Assembly: GCF_000019785.1 (NCBI RefSeq)
Contig: NC_010524.1
Location: forward strand, 62,001-126,000
DNA length: 64,000 nucleotides
Origin: Leptothrix cholodnii SP-6
GTDB lineage: Bacteria > Pseudomonadota > Gammaproteobacteria > Burkholderiales > Burkholderiaceae_C
Reading direction: 5' to 3'
Of the stretch, positions 58,284 to 64,000 are shown piece after piece (within the stretch, counting starts at the first letter, position 1; each line of letters opens with the position of its first letter). Below the pieces are notes generated by a model, which had not been told where the DNA came from, did no database searches, and worked only from the letters and a program-made list of their open reading frames with translations. The translations under genes were made by a program, and so were the position numbers.

Positions 58284-59123
58284 TCAGAGCCCCAGTCGCT
58301 CGCAGATCTGCAACACCGCCGCACTGCTGTTCATCGTGTAGAAGTGCAAGGCCGGCACGCCGCCGGCACGCAGGCGCTCGCACAGGTCGGTGACCACGTC
58401 GAGGCCGAAGGCCTTGATGCTGGCGCTGTCGTCGCCGTAGCTCTGCAGCCGCAGGCGGATCCAGCGCGGGATCTCGGCGCCGCTGCCGTCGGCGAAGCGG
58501 ATGATCCCGCTCGAATTGGTGATCGGCATGATGCCGGGCACCACCGGGATGCGCGCGCCCAGCGCCTGGGCGTCGTCGACGAAGCGCCAGTAGGCGTCGG
58601 CGTTGAAGAAGAACTGCGTGATGGCCGAGTCGGCCCCCGCCTGCACCTTGGCCGCGTAGGCCTGCAGGTCGGCCTGCGGGCTGCGCGCCTGCGGGTGCAT
58701 CTCGGGGTAGGCGGCCACCTCGATGTGGAAGTGGTCGCCGGTCTCGGCGCGGATGAAGGCCACCAGGTCGCTGGCGTAGCGGAACTCGCCGAACGCGCCG
58801 TAGCCGCTCGGCAGGTCGCCACGCAGCGCGACGATGCGGCGCATGCCCATCGCCTTGAACTGCGCCAGCCGCTCGCGCACCGACTCGCGCGTGGCGCCGA
58901 TGCAGGTGAAGTGCGAGGCGCCCTGCCAGCCCTCGTCGAGGATGGCCTGCACGGTGGCCAGCGTGCCGTCCTGCGTGCTGCCGCCGGCGCCATAGGTCAC
59001 CGAGCAGAACTGCGGCTGCAGCGCATACAGCGCCTGGCGCGCGGCCGCCAGCTTGGTCACGCCCTCGGGCGTCTTGGGCGGGAAGAACTCGAGGCTCAGC
59101 GGCAGGGAAGGGGTCGTGGTCAT
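58284..59123 (-). CDS. metF: 5,10-methylenetetrahydrofolate reductase
   Basis: 279 residues. FAD/NADH enzyme giving 5-methyl-THF for methionine synthesis. SLEFFPPKTPEG at the N-terminus (catalytic Glu), SVTYGAGGSTQDGT and ALRGDLPSG are signature blocks. Last gene of the ahcY-tlyA-metF group, 35 nt after tlyA. Joining methyl donor supply with SAH removal under one SAH riboswitch makes sense, and a terminator-like hairpin follows. Confidence 0.94.
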   Translation of the reverse strand: MTTTPSLPLSLEFFPPKTPEGVTKLAAARQALYALQPQFCSVTYGAGGSTQDGTLATVQAILDEGWQGASHFTCIGATRESVRERLAQFKAMGMRRIVALRGDLPSGYGAFGEFRYASDLVAFIRAETGDHFHIEVAAYPEMHPQARSPQADLQAYAAKVQAGADSAITQFFFNADAYWRFVDDAQALGARIPVVPGIMPITNSSGIIRFADGSGAEIPRWIRLRLQSYGDDSASIKAFGLDVVTDLCERLRAGGVPALHFYTMNSSAAVLQICERLGL

Positions 59124-59158
59124 GACGGAATCGCTTTGGACGGGCGCAGCCGCGAGGC

Positions 59159-59935
59159 TCAGGCCGCAGGGGTCGCAGGCTCGGGGTGGCGCACCCAGAT
59201 GAAGAATTCGGTGTTGCCGTTGCCGCCCTCGATCGGGCTCTGGAAGTAGGCGTGCACCTTCATCGGCCAGTCGCGGCAGCACTGGCGCACGCGGGTCTCG
59301 ACGTCCTGGAAATACGCCTTGTTGCGCACGATGCCGCCCTTGCCGATCTGCGCGGGCTGCAGCTCGAACTGCGGCTTGACCAGCGCCAGCAGGTCGCCAC
59401 CGGGCGCGAGGTAGCTGAACAGCGTCGGCAGCACGTGCGTCAGCGAGATGAACGAGACGTCGGCGGTGATGAAGCCGAAGCTGGCTTCGGGCCACTCGGC
59501 GGCGAACGCGCTGCCGGCCACGTCGCGGGCGTTGATGCCCTCGTAGCAGACCACCCGCTCGTCGCCGCGCAGCTTGGCGGCGAGCTGGTCGCGGCCGACG
59601 TCGAGGCCGACCACCTTGACGGCGCCCTTGTCGAGCAGCAGGTCGGTGAAGCCGCCGGTGCTCTGGCCGACATCGAGGCAGGTGCGCCCGCGCACGTCGA
59701 AACCGCACTTGGCGATCGCGCCTTCGAGCTTGAGCCCGCCGCGCGAGACGAAGCGCAGCTCGGAGGCGTCGGTGATCTCGACCTGCGCCTCGTCGGGCAC
59801 GTCTTCGCCGGCCTTGCTCGGCACCGTCCAGCCCTTGGGGCCGAGCCAGCGCACCGCCTTGCGTTCGATCAACCGCTGGGCGGCGGAGCGCGTGGGGGCG
59901 AGGCCCTTGTGAAGAATCAACTGGTCGATGCGCAT
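59159..59935 (-). CDS. tlyA: TlyA family rRNA (cytidine-2'-O)-methyltransferase / hemolysin-like
   Basis: 258 residues. S4 RNA-binding domain (1-60, MRIDQLILHKGLAPTRSAAQ) and a Rossmann SAM domain with CLDVGQSTGGFTDLLL and LVKPQFEL. TlyA methylates 16S and 23S rRNA cytidines. Start is uncertain: ATG 59935 is the canonical MRIDQLL point, but an in-frame ATG at 60067 overlaps the ahcY stop as TGATG and would add 44 residues across the hairpin element at 59979-60056. I prefer 59935. Confidence 0.9.
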   Translation of the reverse strand: MRIDQLILHKGLAPTRSAAQRLIERKAVRWLGPKGWTVPSKAGEDVPDEAQVEITDASELRFVSRGGLKLEGAIAKCGFDVRGRTCLDVGQSTGGFTDLLLDKGAVKVVGLDVGRDQLAAKLRGDERVVCYEGINARDVAGSAFAAEWPEASFGFITADVSFISLTHVLPTLFSYLAPGGDLLALVKPQFELQPAQIGKGGIVRNKAYFQDVETRVRQCCRDWPMKVHAYFQSPIEGGNGNTEFFIWVRHPEPATPAA

Positions 59936-59978
59936 GGCGGGTAGGGAATCAGGGCGCCGCACGACGGCGGCTTCGAGC

Positions 59979-60056
59979 GGGATCAAGTCGATGCGGGCCG
60001 TGGCCGGGTCGACTTGATCCCCCTCGGGAGGGGGCGGACGCCGCGCTGCGGCGTCC
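59979..60056. repeat. REP-like cluster of three hairpins in the ahcY-tlyA junction
   Basis: Arm pair 1: GGGATCAAGTCGA (59979-59991) with TCGACTTGATCCC (60009-60021), 13 bp perfect. Pair 2: CCCCCT (60019-60024) with AGGGGG (60029-60034), loop CGGG. Pair 3: GGACGCCGC (60036-60044) with GCGGCGTCC (60048-60056), loop GCT. Pairs 1 and 2 share three bases, so they are alternatives. It looks like an intergenic repetitive element; I saw no second copy in the window. Confidence 0.6.
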
Positions 60057-60066
60057 TCGGGGGCCA

Positions 60067-61500
<1,434 letters not shown>

Positions 61501-61587
61501 GCGTTACTCCGAAAAAGAGAGTCCGCCGCGCCGGGAGTCGAAAGGGGGATGTGCCGGATGCGCAACTCACCCTGAGGACTCGCGGAT

Positions 61588-61674
61588 CCGCGAGCGGGTG
61601 AGCGCCGTTGCCTTGTGAGGGTTTCGAGCCTGGGGCGGGTGGGAGCCACCGGCCTTGCAACGCTCCTCGAAACA
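61588..61674 (-). ncRNA. SAH riboswitch
   Basis: On the minus strand the ahcY leader begins TTTCGAGGAGCGTTGCAA, later CAGGCTCGAAA, then AACGGCGCTCACC. The 5' and 3' stretches TTTCGAG (61673-61667) and CTCGAAA (61628-61622) form P1. Order, sequence and downstream gene match the known proteobacterial SAH riboswitch, which turns on ahcY when SAH is high. End limits are approximate. Confidence 0.88.
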
Positions 61675-61681
61675 GGGCGCG

Positions 61682-61687
61682 ATTGTA
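61682..61687 (-). promoter_or_regulatory. -10 hexamer of the SAH-riboswitch transcript (TACAAT)
   Basis: TACAAT then CGCGCC on the minus strand, giving a start near 61675, right at the riboswitch 5' end. Same element type as at 45249. Confidence 0.55.
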
Positions 61688-61788
61688 GCCAGCCGCCGGA
61701 TGTCGCGTGTCGCCCGGCTTGCGGCATCGTGCACGCGGGGGCAAAGTGCCATCATTCGCAGCGCCCCCACGCCGATCCGGAGCACCCG

Positions 61789-62490
61789 ATGAAGCCGAAC
61801 CGTCCAGCCGATGTCCACCGCCCGCCGGGTGCCGATGACCCTGCGACCGTGAGGGTCGATGGCGGGCCCAGGCGTCGCTGCCTGCGCCTGGGTGCCGCGC
61901 TCGCGCTGGTCGGCATGCCGGCGCTGTGGCTGGGCCCGCGGGCCCAGAACACCGCCGGCCTGCGGCCGACGCCGAGCCAGACCGAAGGCCCGTTCTACCC
62001 GTTGCAACTGCCCGCCGACAGCGATTTCGACCTGCTGCGCAACGGCGCGGCGCGCGCCAGCCGCGGCGAGCCGGCCTGGGTCGAGGGCACGGTGAGCGAT
62101 CTGCGCGGCCGGCTGCTCGAAGGCGCGGTGGTCGAGATCTGGCAATGCGATGCCGACGGCCATTACCACCACCCCGGCGACGGCGGCCGCGCCGATCCGG
62201 CCTTCCAGGGCTTCGGCCGCGTCACGGTCGGCGCCGACGGCCGCTACCGTTTCCGCACCCTGCGCCCGGCGCCCTACAGCGGCCGCACGCCGCACATCCA
62301 CTTCAAGGTGCGACACCAAGGCCACGAGCTGCTGACCACCCAGCTCTACGTGCAGGGCGACCCCGGCAACGAGCGCGACGGCCTCTGGCGGCGCCTGCGC
62401 GACCCGCGCGACCGGGCTGCGCTGACGGTGCCGTTCGAGCCCGGCGTCGACGGCCTGCGGGCGCGTTTCCCGATCGTCGTCGAGGCCTGA
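61789..62490 (+). CDS. Secreted intradiol dioxygenase-like protein (protocatechuate 3,4-dioxygenase family)
   Basis: 233 residues. Signal-like segment with RRR then a hydrophobic core (29-48), suggesting Tat-type or Sec export. Dioxygenase_C fold: TEGPFYPLQL, IWQCDADGHYHHPG, RFRTLRPAPYSGRTPHIHFK. Likely Fe(III) ligands are Tyr126, Tyr163, His169 and His171. All four are present, so oxygenase activity is plausible, but secreted homologues are poorly characterised and no protocatechuate pathway gene is near. ATG 61789 follows GGAG. Confidence 0.85.
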   Translation: MKPNRPADVHRPPGADDPATVRVDGGPRRRCLRLGAALALVGMPALWLGPRAQNTAGLRPTPSQTEGPFYPLQLPADSDFDLLRNGAARASRGEPAWVEGTVSDLRGRLLEGAVVEIWQCDADGHYHHPGDGGRADPAFQGFGRVTVGADGRYRFRTLRPAPYSGRTPHIHFKVRHQGHELLTTQLYVQGDPGNERDGLWRRLRDPRDRAALTVPFEPGVDGLRARFPIVVEA

Positions 62491-62501
62491 GCCGGCCCGG
62501 C

Positions 62502-62527
62502 CAACCCCGCGCCGGCCCGTGGGGTTG
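62502..62527 (+). terminator. Hairpin after the dioxygenase
   Basis: CAACCCC and GGGGTTG with a 12-nt loop, 11 nt past the stop. A terminator-like stem without a clear T-run; it precedes the proQ promoter. Confidence 0.4.
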
Positions 62528-62537
62528 CCGCTGCAGA

Positions 62538-62543
62538 CACAAT
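62538..62543 (+). promoter_or_regulatory. -10-like CACAAT before proQ
   Basis: CACAAT then CGCGCC, start near 62550, leader about 32 nt to ATG 62582. Confidence 0.35.
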
Positions 62544-62581
62544 CGCGCCTTTTCCCCTTGTCCCCGACACCCGCCTGCGCC

Positions 62582-63424
62582 ATGTCCTCGAACGAATTTC
62601 CCGCCGCCGCCCCCGACCTGACGCCGGCGGTCAGCCCCGCTGAAGCCCCGATGGCCGAGACCGTCACCGCTGAAACCGTCACGGCCGGGGCTCCCGAGGC
62701 GGTCGTCCCCGAGGCGCCCCAAGCCGAAGGTGCCACCGATGCCGCCGCAGCCGACGCGCCGGTGGTGGCCAGCGCGCCCAAGGTCGTGATCCCCGACATG
62801 AGCCCGGCGGCCTGCGCGCAGCAGCTCAAGAGCCGTTTTCCGGCCCTGTTCAGCGGTGCGCCGCGGCCCGTCAAGCTGCGCATCCAGGCCGACATCCAGG
62901 CGCGTGTGCCGGGTGTCTTCACCAAGCAGGTGCTGTCGGCCTTCCTGCGCCGCCACACCGGCACCACCGCCTACCTGATCGCGCTGACCAAGGCGAGCCA
63001 GCGGTTCGACCTCGACGGCCAGCCCGCCGGCGAGGTCAGCGACGAACACCGCCAGGCCGCCAACGAGGAACTGCAGCGTCGCCGCGGCGTGCACGACGAA
63101 CGCCGCGCCGCCGAAGACGAGCGCCGCGCGCTCGAACAGCAGCAGTGGCACAACCGCGCCCAGCTGCTGCGCGACTTCCAGGTCACCACGCTGACCCGCG
63201 CCAACTTCTGCGCCCTCAAGGGCGTGGCCGAGGATCAGCTCGACGGCCTGCTCGACATCGCCCGCCGCGAAGCCGCGGAGTGGGCCGCCAACCGCCCGCC
63301 GGTGCAGGAACGCGAACAGCGCGAGCCCCGCGACGCACGCGGCCCCCGGCGCGACGACCACCGCGGCAACAACCCGCGCCCGGCCGGCAACCGCCCCGCC
63401 GGCGGCCGCCCGCCGCGGCGCTGA
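62582..63424 (+). CDS. proQ: ProQ/FinO family RNA chaperone
   Basis: 280 residues. N-terminal Ala/Glu/Val-rich disordered segment (1-68), then the ProQ/FinO RNA-binding domain (about 75-175; [36 protein letters not shown]), then an Arg/Glu helix and an Arg/Gly/Pro tail. It binds structured small RNAs and 3' ends. Longer than E. coli ProQ because of the tails, as in other betaproteobacteria. Confidence 0.9.
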   Translation: MSSNEFPAAAPDLTPAVSPAEAPMAETVTAETVTAGAPEAVVPEAPQAEGATDAAAADAPVVASAPKVVIPDMSPAACAQQLKSRFPALFSGAPRPVKLRIQADIQARVPGVFTKQVLSAFLRRHTGTTAYLIALTKASQRFDLDGQPAGEVSDEHRQAANEELQRRRGVHDERRAAEDERRALEQQQWHNRAQLLRDFQVTTLTRANFCALKGVAEDQLDGLLDIARREAAEWAANRPPVQEREQREPRDARGPRRDDHRGNNPRPAGNRPAGGRPPRR

Positions 63425-63447
63425 GGTCGTGGTGGCGACGGCGCGGC

Positions 63448-63453
63448 GACAAT
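63448..63453 (+). promoter_or_regulatory. -10-like GACAAT before purT
   Basis: GACAAT then CGGGCC, start near 63460, leader about 36 nt to ATG 63496. Confidence 0.35.
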
Positions 63454-63495
63454 CGGGCCCCTGATTTCGCCAACGGCCGCACCGGCCCCGTCGCC

Positions 63496-64000
63496 ATGAA
63501 ACCTCTGGGCACCCCCCTCTCTCCCGACGCCACCCGCGTGATGCTGCTGGGCAGCGGCGAACTCGGCAAGGAAGTGCTGATCGCGCTGCAGCGCCTGGGC
63601 GTCGAGACCATCGCGGTCGACCGCTACGACAACGCGCCCGGCCAGCAGGTGGCGCACCAGTCGCACACCATCGCGATGAGCGACCCGGCCGCCTTGCGCA
63701 CGCTGATCGAGGCCGAGCGGCCCGACCTGGTGGTGCCCGAGATCGAGGCCATCGCGACCCAGACGCTCGAAGCCCTCGAGGCCGAAGGCGTCGTTCGCGT
63801 CATCCCCACCGCCCGCGCCACCCGCCTGACGATGGACCGCGAGGGCATCCGCCGCCTCGCCGCCGAGACGCTGGGCCTGCCGACCAGCCCCTACCGCTTC
63901 TGCGACTCGCTGGCCGAGCTGCAGGCCGCGATCGACGGCGCCGACGGCCAGCCCGCCATCGGCTACCCCTGCATCGTCAAGCCGGTGATGAGCAGCTCGG
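63496..64000 (+). CDS. purT: PurT, formate-dependent phosphoribosylglycinamide formyltransferase (5' part)
   Basis: The first 168 codons are present; the gene runs off the right edge. [20 protein letters not shown] is the N-terminal GAR-binding block, [17 protein letters not shown] and [19 protein letters not shown] lead into the ATP-grasp domain ending [11 protein letters not shown] at the edge. Catalyses formate- and ATP-dependent formation of FGAR in purine synthesis. No purine riboswitch seen. Confidence 0.93.
   Translation, partial: MKPLGTPLSPDATRVMLLGSGELGKEVLIALQRLGVETIAVDRYDNAPGQQVAHQSHTIAMSDPAALRTLIEAERPDLVVPEIEAIATQTLEALEAEGVVRVIPTARATRLTMDREGIRRLAAETLGLPTSPYRFCDSLAELQAAIDGADGQPAIGYPCIVKPVMSSS

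Overview
The window is about 64 kb of very GC-rich, densely packed bacterial chromosome. Gene content and order (split mdc operon with a Bug-family binding protein, ahcY-tlyA-metF behind an SAH riboswitch, a yybP-ykoY riboswitch before a UPF0016 exporter, a LysR gene divergent from a DUF2917 gene, ttcA-folB-pteridine-reductase-like SDR) point to a betaproteobacterium of the order Burkholderiales. The Leptothrix/Sphaerotilus/Rubrivivax neighbourhood is my best guess, from general resemblance only. No rRNA, tRNA, CRISPR array, insertion sequence, phage gene or origin was recognised. Most of the window looks like core chromosome.

Layout. 0-1 kb: a small secreted protein and a c-type cytochrome. 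1-9.3 kb, all leftward: metallophosphoesterase, LLM flavoprotein, a two-domain thioredoxin, slyX, soxA-Z-Y-X, and a two-subunit xanthine-dehydrogenase-family oxidase immediately upstream of soxX. 9.3-10.1 kb: the only long gene-free stretch, AT-richer, with inverted repeats and a terminator-like hairpin. 10.1-12.7 kb: Tat-type multicopper oxidase plus a Sco-like copper protein. 12.7-14 kb: two-gene chromate transporter. 14-21.3 kb: malonate decarboxylase operon mdcA-C-D-E-G-B-H and a Bug protein, divergent from a GntR regulator. 22-28 kb: alaC-type aminotransferase, HCCA-isomerase-like protein, membrane Mrr-like protein, LRR-protein-kinase fusion, D-serine dehydratase. 28-33 kb: a sigma54 activator, a periplasmic rhodanese and an NTF2-FMO fusion whose upstream region shows a complete sigma54 promoter with an enhancer array. 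33-39 kb: flavin reductase, DTW protein, dienelactone hydrolase, aldo-keto reductase, Mn riboswitch and exporter, glmS. 39-48.7 kb: Lrp regulator, degenerate J-protein, glmU, two lipoproteins, ttcA, folB, SDR, MidA-like methyltransferase, DUF2905, cca, GST. 48.7-57 kb: NtrC-type two-component pair, NDUFA9-like protein, soluble lytic transglycosylase, LysR/DUF2917, TfoX-N, 5-FCL. 57-64 kb: OmpW, metF-tlyA-ahcY, secreted intradiol dioxygenase, ProQ and the start of purT.

How parts work together. SoxXA and SoxYZ would make the entry module of periplasmic thiosulfate oxidation, with the thioredoxin as reductant; soxB and soxCD are not in the window, and SoxY lacks the usual GGCGG tail. The mdc genes encode all Mdc subunits and prosthetic-group enzymes expected for biotin-independent malonate decarboxylation, apparently under a GntR regulator through a GTATAC-centred site. 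The SAH riboswitch ties ahcY, tlyA and metF to methyl-cycle status. The Mn riboswitch ties the UPF0016 exporter to manganese.

Most unusual points: the SoxY terminus and the Sox/molybdenum-oxidase linkage; two sigma54 activators that both deviate from GAFTGA; the enhancer/promoter architecture before the FMO fusion; repeated predicted leaderless promoters with identical geometry; five convergent gene pairs overlapping at their 3' ends; and a REP-like triple hairpin inside the ahcY-tlyA junction. None of these alone proves an undescribed system.
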